From NCBI GenBank assembly GCA_002410505.1, contig DHSO01000031.1:30173-73444 (forward strand): a stretch of DNA of 43,272 nucleotides, given 5' to 3'. Under the pieces are notes generated by a model. That model was given only the letters and a program-made list of their open reading frames with translations, did no database searches and had not been told where the DNA came from. This document shows, one piece after another, positions 8,974 through 17,553 of the stretch. The DNA is from Cloacimonetes bacterium UBA5284. GTDB lineage: Bacteria > Cloacimonadota > Cloacimonadia > Cloacimonadales > Cloacimonadaceae. Numbering within the stretch: the stretch's first letter is position 1; every line of letters starts with the position of its first letter. A program made the translations under genes and the position numbers.

Positions 8974-9915
8974 TTATTTATTGAACAGATTTGCCATAGT
9001 CTTCACCGAGCCCAGCAGAGCAGAAGATTCGTAGGGCAGGACCACGGTCTTATCACCTTGCTGAACCAATCCCTGGAAGGCCTCGATATATTTCAGGGCA
9101 ATCTGGTATTGGGCGGGATCGGCTCCGGATTCTTTGAGAGCTTCCGCTACCAGCAGGATGGATTTACGTTCCGCATCTGCTACCAGGAGCTTGGATTGAG
9201 CTTCGCCATCCGCACGAGCGATCTTAGCTTGGCGTTCACCTTCCGCCACGCGGATCTGATATTCTTTCTCACCGTCTGCAGTAAGGATTTTGGCACGTTT
9301 GTCACGTTCCGCCCGCATCTGTTTCTCCATGGCGTTGCGGATCTCTTCCGGGGGTTGGATTTCTTGCAGTTCCACCCGGTTAACCTTCACGCCCCACTTA
9401 TCGGTGGCTTCATCCAGAATGATACGCAGCTTGTTGTTCACCGAATCCCTGGAGGTAAAAGTGAGATCCAGACTAAGCTCGCCGATAACGTTACGCAGAG
9501 AGGTCTGAGTAAGCTTCTCAATGGCCTCGGGGAGGTTACCGATTTCATACACGGCTTTATAGGGATCCGTGATCTGGAAATAGAGCAAGGCATTGATGTT
9601 CATGGACACGTTGTCTGCGGTGATCACATTCTGCCGCGGAAAGTCGTAAACATTCTCCCGCAAGTCTATGCGATTCTCTACTTTTTGTGCCACGAAGACA
9701 TTGCCACGATAGTCCGTTTTATTGTAGCGCCAATGAATTGGCCTCACTTTATCGAAGATCGGAATTACGATGTGCAAGCCGCTGGGCAGAGTGCGATAGT
9801 ATTTGCCCAGGCGTTCTATGATAACCACTTCCGCCTGACGCACCACGATGATGCCCCGGGCAATAAATATGATTACCAAAAGAGCAAATGCCAATACAAG
9901 ATATAAGGAGAACAT
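8974..9915 (-). CDS. SPFH/Band-7 protein, slipin/QmcA type
   Basis: This is a membrane-anchored prohibitin-homology protein thought to form large oligomeric membrane-domain scaffolds. It has a single N-terminal transmembrane segment, then the Band-7 domain beginning at VVIIERLGKYYRTLPSGLH, with NVITADNVSMNINALLYFQ and LRNVIGELSLD. A long charged coiled coil follows, with repeated ADGE and AEGERQAK units. The start at 9915 (313 residues) is chosen over a longer frame because GGAGGTGGAA sits just before this ATG and would lie inside the longer version. No NfeD partner gene is adjacent, which is unusual for some subfamilies but normal for QmcA-like ones. Its exact role is unknown. Confidence 0.9.
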   Translation of the reverse strand: MFSLYLVLAFALLVIIFIARGIIVVRQAEVVIIERLGKYYRTLPSGLHIVIPIFDKVRPIHWRYNKTDYRGNVFVAQKVENRIDLRENVYDFPRQNVITADNVSMNINALLYFQITDPYKAVYEIGNLPEAIEKLTQTSLRNVIGELSLDLTFTSRDSVNNKLRIILDEATDKWGVKVNRVELQEIQPPEEIRNAMEKQMRAERDKRAKILTADGEKEYQIRVAEGERQAKIARADGEAQSKLLVADAERKSILLVAEALKESGADPAQYQIALKYIEAFQGLVQQGDKTVVLPYESSALLGSVKTMANLFNK

Positions 9916-10025
9916 TTCCACCTCCAACCTTAATTTTATAGTTTTTTCAAGTATGGACATGGCAGATTATCTGGCAAGGGAAATATCGCTACCGTCTGCC
10001 AATACTGTATCCAAAAATACACAAA

Positions 10026-10055
10026 GGCAGTGCCCGATATCCCCTTGGCACTGCC
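10026..10055 (-). terminator. Terminator downstream of tldD
   Basis: A perfect 9-bp stem (GGCAGTGCC at 10026-10034, GGCACTGCC at 10047-10055) has a 12-nt loop. On the minus strand it is followed by a T-rich run. A second, weaker hairpin (CCCC/GGGG, 10089-10102) lies closer to tldD. Together they end the long minus-strand operon before the slipin gene. Confidence 0.7.
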
Positions 10056-10105
10056 CAAGTATATTGCTTATAGTGCTTTAGATATATTCCCCATTTGCGG
10101 GGTCA

Positions 10106-11545
10106 TTACATTTTTACGCTCACATTTATATTCTTGAAACGTGCCGGAGCTACACCGTGGGACAAGCGCATGATTTGCCCGGGCTCGCCTTTTCCGCAAT
10201 GGAAGGTAGAATGGTATGCCCATTCTTCTTCGCCGCAGATTGCGTCGCAGGCATTCCAAAATTGGGGTGTAATCCCAAAATAGGTAGGTTCTTTCACGAT
10301 ACCCGTGATCTCGCCCCTTTGGATCTTGTAACCGATCTCTGTGGTAAATTGGAAGTTATTACGGTTGTCGTCTATGCTCCAGGTTTTGGTAAAATCCAGA
10401 TAGTAGCCATGCTCTGTGTTCTTGATAAGGTCTGCCAAGCTGCCCTTTCCGGGCGCGATGCAGAGGTTTGTCATGCGCACCAGAGGGAAGTCGTCTGCAA
10501 ACGATGCTTTCATATTGGATGAAGGCTCCAAGCCCAGCTTGTGGGCTATATGACGCGAAGTTTGCTGATCACGCAGGATACCATCTTTGATGATGTCCAC
10601 TCTTCTGCCCGGCACGCCTTCGTCATCGATGGGGTGATAGCCCAATCCGCGGGGATCGGTGCTGTCACTGTATATATTCAAGATATCTGAACCGTATTTG
10701 AAGATGCCCAGCATCGAGGGTTTTACGAAGGTTTTGCCGGCATAAGATATCTCTTGGCCAAAGATGCGGTCTGCTTCGGTGGCGTGGCCTACGGATTCGT
10801 GTAATTGCAGGGCAAGGTGTCCGCCTCCGATAATGATGTCTGCTTTTTCTTCCGTGATCACGGGGGCGGATAGCAGATCTTGCGCTTCCTTTAAGATCCG
10901 CTCTGTATTTTCCATAAACTTTTGCTTATAAAACAATTCGAAGCCGGCTCTGCCCGCACTCATGTGTCCCGGCCAGCTGCGGGATTGGGTCTGTCCACTA
11001 TCCGCTGCTACGACACTCATAAGAGGCAGGGTATTGTACACGCAAGTGTGGCTGTAGCTGCCTTCAGTATTGGCATAATACTTTTCCTGGCGCTCAAACT
11101 CCGCCATCACATAGGAGTGAACTATCTTGCCATGTGGTTTTATGGCCAAGGCCAGATCGTGCAGATAATTCAGCTTTTCTTCCTTTGGCATCTCAAAGGG
11201 ATTGATCTCGGGCTGATGTTGATATTCGGCGATGCTGGGTGTTATGGCAGGAAATGTAACCCTCTCTTTCAGAAACTTCGCGCCTTGGATAGCGTTGTTT
11301 TTTGCTCTCAAGATCAGGCGCTCGATGGAGGCGTCGCTCAAATCTTTGGAGCCGGCAAAACCATAGCAACCATCCATCAAGACTCTTATCCCCAGGGCGG
11401 GAGAGCCTTTGGAGCTGGAATAGTTACGCAGGTTTCCATTGATGAATGCTATGTTTTCGAAATCGGTAAAAGTGATGCGGACATCGGCAAAGCTAAGGTC
11501 CGGACTCTGCAGTTTGGCAACGATGCTTTTTATCTTGTTTTCCAT
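10106..11545 (-). CDS. tldD: TldD-type metalloprotease
   Basis: This is the catalytic subunit of the TldD/TldE (PmbA) heterodimer, a cytoplasmic zinc protease that in E. coli degrades unfolded peptides and matures microcin B17. The 479-residue protein shows the zinc motif HESVGH (HExxxH) in the context LALQLHESVGHATEAD. A C-terminal conserved block around NLCIAPGKGSLADLI and FTTEIGYKI also matches the family. It lies 11 nt downstream of the inactive-partner gene, matching the usual obligate pair. No recognisable peptide substrate lies nearby. Confidence 0.92.
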   Translation of the reverse strand: MENKIKSIVAKLQSPDLSFADVRITFTDFENIAFINGNLRNYSSSKGSPALGIRVLMDGCYGFAGSKDLSDASIERLILRAKNNAIQGAKFLKERVTFPAITPSIAEYQHQPEINPFEMPKEEKLNYLHDLALAIKPHGKIVHSYVMAEFERQEKYYANTEGSYSHTCVYNTLPLMSVVAADSGQTQSRSWPGHMSAGRAGFELFYKQKFMENTERILKEAQDLLSAPVITEEKADIIIGGGHLALQLHESVGHATEADRIFGQEISYAGKTFVKPSMLGIFKYGSDILNIYSDSTDPRGLGYHPIDDEGVPGRRVDIIKDGILRDQQTSRHIAHKLGLEPSSNMKASFADDFPLVRMTNLCIAPGKGSLADLIKNTEHGYYLDFTKTWSIDDNRNNFQFTTEIGYKIQRGEITGIVKEPTYFGITPQFWNACDAICGEEEWAYHSTFHCGKGEPGQIMRLSHGVAPARFKNINVSVKM

Positions 11546-11556
11546 ATATTTATATC

Positions 11557-12885
11557 CTAAATAGTCTTGGTGGATGAACTTATGTTGAATCCCGATATTT
11601 TGGCGTGGGGAGCTTTGGTGGTACTGATGCTGAAACTGTCGTAATTATCGGAGAAAGGTATGGTGTAAGCCTTGTTTTCCAAAGCCACTACGTTTTCCAG
11701 GATGCGGGCGATGCGCTCGGTAAAACGCAGATTGTTCACCACTGCTTTGATTTTCCCATCCACAATGAGGAAGGTGCCGTCGCGAGTGAGCCCGGTAAGT
11801 GACGTTTCACGGGGATTGATGAAGTTCATATAATGCAAACTGGAGATGTACAAGCCTTTTGTTACACTTGAGATCATATCTTCCAGTTTGTGCTCTCCGG
11901 GAGCGATCTTGATGCAATCGCCGGTATTGCCGTTTTTGGGCAGCCCCAATTTGTGATGAAAATAGCTGTCGCACATAAAGGCTTTGAATACACCCTTGTC
12001 GATCAGATCCAGCTTTTTGTAGATGTGTCCATTAGAACCATAATCCTTGCCGATCATTTCCGGATCACCGGGATCGTCTGTGATGCTGACGCAGCTTGGG
12101 AATATCTTTTGATTCAGCTTATCTTCAAAATAGCTGCTATGTTGATCCAGCGACCAAGCGCTCATGCCACTACTGAGGTACTGGCAAAATTCTGCCAGGC
12201 AGCGCGGCGCCAGGATCACTTCATAGTCTCCCGGCTCCACATCCACCACCGGATTTTGGGCATGTACGAGCTTTGCCACCAAATGCTCGCGAAAAGCATC
12301 TTGATCAAAATAGCCAAAGTCTTCGCCGCCAAAGGTCTCCAATACAGTAACTTGGTTCTTGTTGTGAACAGCCTTTATCTCCAGATATATGGGGGAATTT
12401 GTACTGCTTTTGTCCATGCCGTTGCTGTTGACAAGGCGGTATTGACTGTAGTTACAAATAAAGGTGCCATATAGTTCAAAGTCGTATTCCGCAGCCTTTT
12501 GGGCAAAATCGCTGAGGATTTTGGTTTTGCGGCTGAGGTCCAGCTCATTGATGTTGTTTGCAAGTTTACGTGGCGGTGCCAGGCTGAGTTCATTTTCCAG
12601 ATCCCGAAAATCCGGATCTTCCGGCAGAGAATCGATGAGGCTCAAGGCTTCCGAGAAGGCAGCGTCGATCTTGTCCGGATTGGGGCCGTCAAGCTCGAAA
12701 CTATAGAGTTTTTTGCCTTTGTATAGCGCGCAGGACAAGCTGCAATTGTCTTTACTGATGTTGTAGTTTGTCTGACTCTGGTAAAAGCGCAGGAAGTCTG
12801 TTTGCCAATTTTGTTGAATAATTTCATACTTCAATTTCGGATGTTTGTCCAGCTCCGCTTTCAGGTAAAGCAGGTTTTTGTGCAT
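11557..12885 (-). CDS. TldE/PmbA-like partner of TldD
   Basis: This is the probable non-catalytic half of the TldD/E heterodimer. The fold-defining blocks are recognisable (the VILAPRCLAEF region; PGDPEMIGKDYGSNG; NPRETSLTGLTRDGTFLIVDGKI), but no HExxxH motif is present, as expected for the TldE side. It has 442 residues. AAGGA precedes the ATG at 12885 by about 7 nt. It sits between a dihydroorotase-like gene and tldD in one transcript. Confidence 0.88.
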   Translation of the reverse strand: MHKNLLYLKAELDKHPKLKYEIIQQNWQTDFLRFYQSQTNYNISKDNCSLSCALYKGKKLYSFELDGPNPDKIDAAFSEALSLIDSLPEDPDFRDLENELSLAPPRKLANNINELDLSRKTKILSDFAQKAAEYDFELYGTFICNYSQYRLVNSNGMDKSSTNSPIYLEIKAVHNKNQVTVLETFGGEDFGYFDQDAFREHLVAKLVHAQNPVVDVEPGDYEVILAPRCLAEFCQYLSSGMSAWSLDQHSSYFEDKLNQKIFPSCVSITDDPGDPEMIGKDYGSNGHIYKKLDLIDKGVFKAFMCDSYFHHKLGLPKNGNTGDCIKIAPGEHKLEDMISSVTKGLYISSLHYMNFINPRETSLTGLTRDGTFLIVDGKIKAVVNNLRFTERIARILENVVALENKAYTIPFSDNYDSFSISTTKAPHAKISGFNISSSTKTI

Positions 12886-12903
12886 ATATATATCCTTTAT
12901 AGT

Positions 12904-14163
12904 TTAGATCCAGCTACGTTTGTTATGGCGGCGCTTGGGGCTTTGAACGCGGGCAACAAATTCACCTTCGGGAGGGCTGTCCGGCTCTTGCAATTTTCCC
13001 CGCAGCCAAACTTGCTCCAGCGCGCCTGTAAGTTCTATCTCGCTTCCATTGGGGCTTTTTATCTTCGTGGTCACTCCCGGGTCGTAGATCACAAAATCAG
13101 CATCAGACCCGGCGTCCAAACATCCCTTTTTGGGATATATGCCCAGTCGTTTTGCCGGATTCTCACTCACCATTTTCAGACAGGTTGCCAAAGCTATCTT
13201 TCGCTTTTTCCACAGTTCCGAGAGCAACCAAAGATAGCTGTATTCCATCAGATCGGCAGGGTTGCCATTGAATAGCTCACTGTCCACATTGGTCTCACAA
13301 GGGCTGTTTGACAGTAGATATATCTTGTTTGTCCTTAACAATTCATACAATTCGGCATAGTAATCGGCAAAATCCGTGGCCCAAGGCGTGGGAAAAGCTT
13401 CCGGCTCCAGCATATGCATCAGATCCGTCATATTCAAGCCAAAAGAGATATCGCTGCGTTTGGATATGGAATTGATGAATTCAATGGTGAGATAGGAGCT
13501 TACTCTGGGAATATGAATGGGGTTTTCTTGCATTCGCCGCAGGATTTTCTTGATTCCATCCATCTGGGCGGCAAAACTATATTCATTGTGACAATCCACA
13601 TCATATCCCTGAAAGGCAAATTCCGTGTCACTCTCGTATATATCCATAAAGAGATCCATGATCTCAGTGAAACTCATTGAAGACACTGCGGGATTGGGCG
13701 AGGGAGTCATCAACGCGATCCCCACCACACCTTTGTTCCACAGTTCCTGAGCGGATTCAGCATAATAGGGATAGTTGTCCACATCCACGTGGGCCCAAAA
13801 AGACATATCCGGATGTGCTACTCCCTGTATGGCTTTGATCATGTCTTTCAGGTCATAGCTTTCAAAGATGGGATCTTTGCTGTGATAGCTCATCTCCGCC
13901 AGAGTGGTCCATCCCCCTTTTACAGCGGATTTCCCTGCTTTCGATAGATCTTTCTTGATCGTCTTTTTACCAGAGAGCAGATGACTGTGAGCTTCCACGG
14001 CACCGGGCAAAAGCACCTTGCCCTTCAGGTCGATAATCTCCGGCTCTTCTTCGTGTGAAATCTCGTCGGCGGAGATCTTGATAATCTTCTCATCGAAGAG
14101 GACATTTACCCTTTTCAAGGCATTTGAGCTGGTGGGGAGGGAGGCATTGATAAAGAGTTTCAT
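12904..14163 (-). CDS. Dihydroorotase/allantoinase-like amidohydrolase homologue, probably catalytically degenerate
   Basis: The 419-residue protein clearly has the cyclic-amidohydrolase layout: LPGAVEAHSHL (first HxH, His59 and His61), GGWTTLAEM, and a C-terminal block containing NPAKRLGIYPKKGCLDAGSDADFVIYD. The other metal-centre positions look lost. The carboxylated-Lys motif appears as GVVGIALM, with Ala150 where Lys is expected. The Hxx(S)S His appears as IPRVSS (Arg220). The SDHSPC-type motif appears as LSNSPC (Ser285 for Asp). The start at 14163 is chosen because the homology begins there and it follows the fabI stop by one base with no good ribosome site, suggesting coupled reinitiation; a longer frame would run into fabI. 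The fold is secure, an enzymatic role is doubtful. Confidence 0.8.
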   Translation of the reverse strand: MKLFINASLPTSSNALKRVNVLFDEKIIKISADEISHEEEPEIIDLKGKVLLPGAVEAHSHLLSGKKTIKKDLSKAGKSAVKGGWTTLAEMSYHSKDPIFESYDLKDMIKAIQGVAHPDMSFWAHVDVDNYPYYAESAQELWNKGVVGIALMTPSPNPAVSSMSFTEIMDLFMDIYESDTEFAFQGYDVDCHNEYSFAAQMDGIKKILRRMQENPIHIPRVSSYLTIEFINSISKRSDISFGLNMTDLMHMLEPEAFPTPWATDFADYYAELYELLRTNKIYLLSNSPCETNVDSELFNGNPADLMEYSYLWLLSELWKKRKIALATCLKMVSENPAKRLGIYPKKGCLDAGSDADFVIYDPGVTTKIKSPNGSEIELTGALEQVWLRGKLQEPDSPPEGEFVARVQSPKRRHNKRSWI

Positions 14164-14164
14164 A

Positions 14165-14929
14165 CTAATATGCCATAATCGATATTCCCGCATCCACAAA
14201 GATGATGTCTCCGGTAACACCCGAAGCCAGATCGGACAGTAGATACAGGGCGGTTTTGGCAACGTCCTCCTGTTCAATATTGCGGGAGAGCGGGGCAGAT
14301 TTTTCGATGCGCCGCTGCATTTGGGCGATTCCTCCGATGGCAGACGAAGACAGAGTTCGGATCGGTCCTGCCGATATGGCGTTCACGCGGATGCCTTTTT
14401 CTCCCAAGCTATAGGCAAGATAGCGCACCGTGGCTTCGAGGGCAGATTTTGCAATGCCCATCACACCATAGTTTGGAACCACTTTTTGCGCGCCGTAATA
14501 TGTAAGGGTGATGATGGATGATCCCGGACGCAATAGCATCTCTGCCTCGCGGGATACCGCCAGCAGCGAATATACGGAGATATCCATGGCGGTAAGGAAG
14601 CCATGCCTGCTGGTGTGGTGAAAAGGAATATTAAGATCGCTGGAGGGAGCGAAGGCCACGCTGTGCACGATGAAATCGATGTGATCCCACACCTCCGCGA
14701 TAAGGCTCATCATATTTTTGATGTCGTTATCCTTGCTGAGATCGCACTCATAGACCATGTCTATGCCCAGCTCTTCGGCGATGGGCAATACTCGTTTGGC
14801 CAGAGTGGGTACGGCATAGCTGATCGCCAGCTCCGCTCCCTGTTCACTCAGGGTTTTTGCGATGCCGTAGGCGATGCTGTGTTTATTTGCAATGCCCAGA
14901 ATCAGGGCTTTTTTACCATTTATGTTCAC
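14165..14929 (-). CDS. fabI: Enoyl-[acyl-carrier-protein] reductase (NADH)
   Basis: FabI catalyses the last, irreversible step of each fatty-acid elongation cycle. The nucleotide-binding start GIANKHSIAYGIA and the divergent-SDR active site NYGVMGIAK (Tyr-x6-Lys) are intact, and 254 residues is a normal length. It works with FabH, FabG, FabF and ACP encoded at 28140-32552, but lies in a different, minus-strand operon between a lipoprotein gene and a dihydroorotase-like gene. The start is 2 nt after the upstream lipoprotein stop. Confidence 0.96.
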   Translation of the reverse strand: MNINGKKALILGIANKHSIAYGIAKTLSEQGAELAISYAVPTLAKRVLPIAEELGIDMVYECDLSKDNDIKNMMSLIAEVWDHIDFIVHSVAFAPSSDLNIPFHHTSRHGFLTAMDISVYSLLAVSREAEMLLRPGSSIITLTYYGAQKVVPNYGVMGIAKSALEATVRYLAYSLGEKGIRVNAISAGPIRTLSSSAIGGIAQMQRRIEKSAPLSRNIEQEDVAKTALYLLSDLASGVTGDIIFVDAGISIMAY

Positions 14930-14931
14930 AG

Positions 14932-15798
14932 TTATTCTCCTTTCAGCCGCCGGATCGCGGCTTCGGTTTTGCTAAGCATCTCACTGTTTCCAAAGTGAGA
15001 AAAGATGCTTTTTGCCCGGGTGTATTCACTTTTTGCCAGATCCGTGTTTTTATCGGCTGCCAGGATGTTGCCCTTTAACCACAGATCATAAGCCAGAGCG
15101 GGAAAGTTTTCATAGCGTTCATCCAAAATCTCCGCCTCGCATACATACTCCTGCGCGGAGCGATAATCTTTCAGCAAAAAGCTGTGGTATGCCATTGCAT
15201 ACAATGCAGCGGATAGCACTGAGGCATCCTTCGCGAAATCTTTCTTCATACCGCGACGATAGCGTTTGCTCAAGCGCTCCAGATCGTCAAAAGCAGGGCT
15301 GGAAAAGCCCGGTTTTAACCATGAATCTGCCTGTAAGGCCTGAGTGAGCAATTGCACTCTTACGCTGATTGGATAGTCGTATGAATCCACCGCCAGCTCT
15401 TTTACGCGGGCATAATCCCCGGCATCTTGCAAAAGGTGTATATCCAAAAGTAACGGCACAAAGGCTCCCTCCGGATCGGCATCCGCCACCAAATCCACCA
15501 GCTCCCCGCGATAGTAAAGATAAGACTTTTCATCTTCGCTGATATACGCCAATCTCGCCAAACCGGCCAGAGCAAATTCCTCGCCCCGAAGATCACCAAA
15601 ACTGCGATATTGGCGCAAAGCAGAGTCGTATGTGGCGGCACTGTCGGTAGTGCGCTGCTTCTTTTCCAGGCTCTGCGCCAGCTTCAAAGTGGCATCCGCA
15701 CTTGCTTTGGCCGGGGCTTGCCTTACTTTTGCCGGACGTGAACACGCGCCCAGTAGTAACAATAACACCAAGCCAGTCCACAGTATGTGCTTATTCAC
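14932..15798 (-). CDS. Lipoprotein with predicted TPR-like helical repeats
   Basis: A short basic N-terminus and a hydrophobic stretch end in LLLLLGACS, a good lipobox with Cys as the predicted lipidated residue. The rest is alpha-helical with repeated ALA/GLARLAY-type segments resembling TPRs; no enzyme motif is visible. The GTG at 15798 is preferred over an in-frame GTG at 15810 because GAGG lies 6 nt before it. It overlaps the stop of the MCE gene by 8 nt, suggesting coupling. Periplasmic or outer-membrane location and an assembly role with the MlaD-like protein are inferred from neighbourhood only. Confidence 0.72.
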   Translation of the reverse strand: MNKHILWTGLVLLLLLGACSRPAKVRQAPAKASADATLKLAQSLEKKQRTTDSAATYDSALRQYRSFGDLRGEEFALAGLARLAYISEDEKSYLYYRGELVDLVADADPEGAFVPLLLDIHLLQDAGDYARVKELAVDSYDYPISVRVQLLTQALQADSWLKPGFSSPAFDDLERLSKRYRRGMKKDFAKDASVLSAALYAMAYHSFLLKDYRSAQEYVCEAEILDERYENFPALAYDLWLKGNILAADKNTDLAKSEYTRAKSIFSHFGNSEMLSKTEAAIRRLKGE

Positions 15799-16876
15799 CG
15801 GGCACCTCACCGATGCGACCTTCGGGAGCGTAATCCCTGATCACTGACGGGCTTATCCCTTTGCGCAACAGAGGATTGTTGTTCAAGCCTTCCAAAGTCT
15901 GATTTGCCCTATCCAGGGCTTCATTCAAGTTGTTTATCATCAAAAGCATTTCAGGGTTGGAGCGAGATAGACTGCCCATGATCTTTTCGGTCTCCTGCAG
16001 AGTGCCACTGAGCGCGTGTAATGAAGCGCTGAGAGGGGCGAACAGCATTTCTCCGGTGGGATCCAGCATCTTCACGGCCAGACTGTCCGGATTGGCATAG
16101 TTTGCCGCTGCCAGATTCGCGCTTCCGATCAGCTGCTCCAACTCATCGGTCTGAGAGGCCAGGCTCTCGCTGATATCCGCAAAGTTGTTTACAATGCGCA
16201 AGACCACTCCGGCATCGGCATTGTTGTCCCTATTCAGATTAGCGGTTAAGGTATTCATTTCCTGCAGATTGCTATTGAGCAGTTCCAGGGTCACCTCGGC
16301 TTTTTCGGAGACATTGGCAGCGTGAACCAAGATCCGCATCAAGGCGCCTTTATCCTCATTGTCGTCCTTGTTGATCTCACTGGTGAGAATGCCGATATTC
16401 TCCACGATCATGGCGATGGGGTCGCTGCTCTTGGGAGAATATATCTTCAGTAGCGCCCTGCCTTCGGGAAAATCTGTGGAGGGGATGCTGCTGCCTTCTT
16501 CCAATAAATCCTGCGCGCCGGGGGCTCTCACATATTCTAAAGTAGTTTTATTGGTGATGGGAATGGTGGTGCGATATATCACGCCGGAGCTTACCATCAG
16601 GTCCCGATAGCGTTTCAACACGTAGAAATCCACCAATATACTACCGTCTTCGCTCAGGGTGAATTCCTGTATCCTGCCGATCTCGAAACCCTTGTATAAA
16701 ACCGGAGTTTGTGCCGAGATGCCGATCGCGTTTTCCAGATCAGTGAAGAAATGATAACGCTTTTCAAACATGTTCTGCCTGATCGCAATGGATACGACAG
16801 TAAGGATCAGCACCACCACCGGGATGATGATGAAGGCAATGACTATCTGCCGAGTGTGTTTCAACTTATAATTCAT
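15791..16876 (-). CDS. MCE/MlaD-family lipid-transport protein
   Basis: One N-terminal transmembrane helix (about residues 9-31) anchors a periplasmic MCE domain: FTDLENAIGISAQTPVLYKGFEIGRIQEF, then TTIPITNKTTLEYV. A long helical tail follows with repeated N-(L/V)-containing heptads (residues about 150-330). MCE proteins form hexameric channels that pass lipids between membranes. The gene is 361 codons long. The usual permease and ATPase partners (MlaE, MlaF) are absent from this window, so they must be encoded elsewhere if the system is complete. It is the first gene of the minus-strand operon, and a TTGACA-like -35 lies at 16920-16925 (minus strand). Confidence 0.85.
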   Translation of the reverse strand: MNYKLKHTRQIVIAFIIIPVVVLILTVVSIAIRQNMFEKRYHFFTDLENAIGISAQTPVLYKGFEIGRIQEFTLSEDGSILVDFYVLKRYRDLMVSSGVIYRTTIPITNKTTLEYVRAPGAQDLLEEGSSIPSTDFPEGRALLKIYSPKSSDPIAMIVENIGILTSEINKDDNEDKGALMRILVHAANVSEKAEVTLELLNSNLQEMNTLTANLNRDNNADAGVVLRIVNNFADISESLASQTDELEQLIGSANLAAANYANPDSLAVKMLDPTGEMLFAPLSASLHALSGTLQETEKIMGSLSRSNPEMLLMINNLNEALDRANQTLEGLNNNPLLRKGISPSVIRDYAPEGRIGEVPGE

Positions 16877-17304
16877 AGTTTTTTCCAGATGAGTTTAGTC
16901 TTTTATGAGGGCACAATTTTGTCAAGAAAGACTTTGGTCGACGGGAAAATATCTCCATGACAGGCAACCGAGCCCAGTTTGGGAAGCGAATTGCGGTTTT
17001 GCTGATCAGGAAAACCCGGCGCTGCCGGCATAGTTTAGCGATAGAGCAAAGCTCAAGCTTCTCGACTTTTCATCGTCAATATATCTTCCATACCCATATC
17101 AAATCATTTTTTGCTATTAGTTAGACAGCTCCTGCAGCATAGTCGCAAAGAGCAGGACAAGCAATCCGACAGATAAAAATACAAGCCTATATCATATTGA
17201 CAAGGTATCTATTTTGAGTTCCAGGATACTTGGGTACAAAACTTGCATATATTTCATGATGCCTTAGTATTAGTTATACGTGCATCCGCATAAAGGAGAA
17301 AATC
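16877..17304 (+). other. Divergent intergenic region (428 bp)
   Basis: This region separates the minus-strand MCE operon from the plus-strand seven-gene cluster. It holds a probable minus-strand -35 (TTGACA on the minus strand, 16925-16920), a consensus plus-strand TTGACA at 17197-17202 without a clear -10, and a better-spaced plus-strand promoter at 17243-17270. A 55-codon open frame at 16957-17124 has no ribosome site and is not called. I see no RNA gene, repeat or operator. Confidence 0.5.
17243..17270 (+). promoter_or_regulatory. Candidate promoter of the PqqD/ATP-grasp operon
   Basis: TTGCAT (17243-17248) and TAGTAT (17265-17270) are separated by 16 bp. They lie about 35 bp before the AAAGGAG ribosome site and ATG of the first gene. 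Sigma-70-like consensus only; not proven. Confidence 0.4.
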
Positions 17305-17553
17305 ATGGATTACAAAAGATTAGAAAACCTTGCCATGAACGACAACGGCTTTATATTCGACCCCAATACTGGATACAGTTACACTAGCAACTCAACCGGA
17401 ATTTACATCTTGAAACTGCTGGCGGCAGGCTTGGAGAAGGAATCCATCCGGGCACAACTGATTGCAGAGTATGAGGTGAATGAAGATAATTTCAACAGTG
17501 ATTTTGAGCACTTTACGTTGATGCTGGAAGCTTTGGATTTGGTGAGTTTTTGA
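17305..17553 (+). CDS. PqqD-family (RRE-like) small protein
   Basis: The 82-residue protein has the PqqD/RiPP-recognition-element pattern: two short strands (FIFDPNTGYSYTSN), STGIYILKLLAAG, a central helix with acidic residues and a final hydrophobic helix (FTLMLEALDLV). In known systems this winged-helix fold binds leader peptides and presents them to modifying enzymes; related stand-alone forms occur in uncharacterised clusters. AAAGGAG precedes the ATG. Its stop overlaps the next start by one base, so it is probably made together with the ATP-grasp protein. Peptide binding is family knowledge; no precursor peptide was found here. Confidence 0.75.
   Translation: MDYKRLENLAMNDNGFIFDPNTGYSYTSNSTGIYILKLLAAGLEKESIRAQLIAEYEVNEDNFNSDFEHFTLMLEALDLVSF

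Noticed and set aside
9058..9906. 282-codon plus-strand frame opposite the slipin gene
   Set aside because: It lies wholly within the conserved SPFH coding sequence and has no recognisable domain.
16957..17124. 55-codon open frame upstream of the PqqD-like gene, considered as a precursor peptide
   Set aside because: It has no ribosome site, ends with no cleavage or core-like pattern, and its composition looks like random reading of intergenic DNA.
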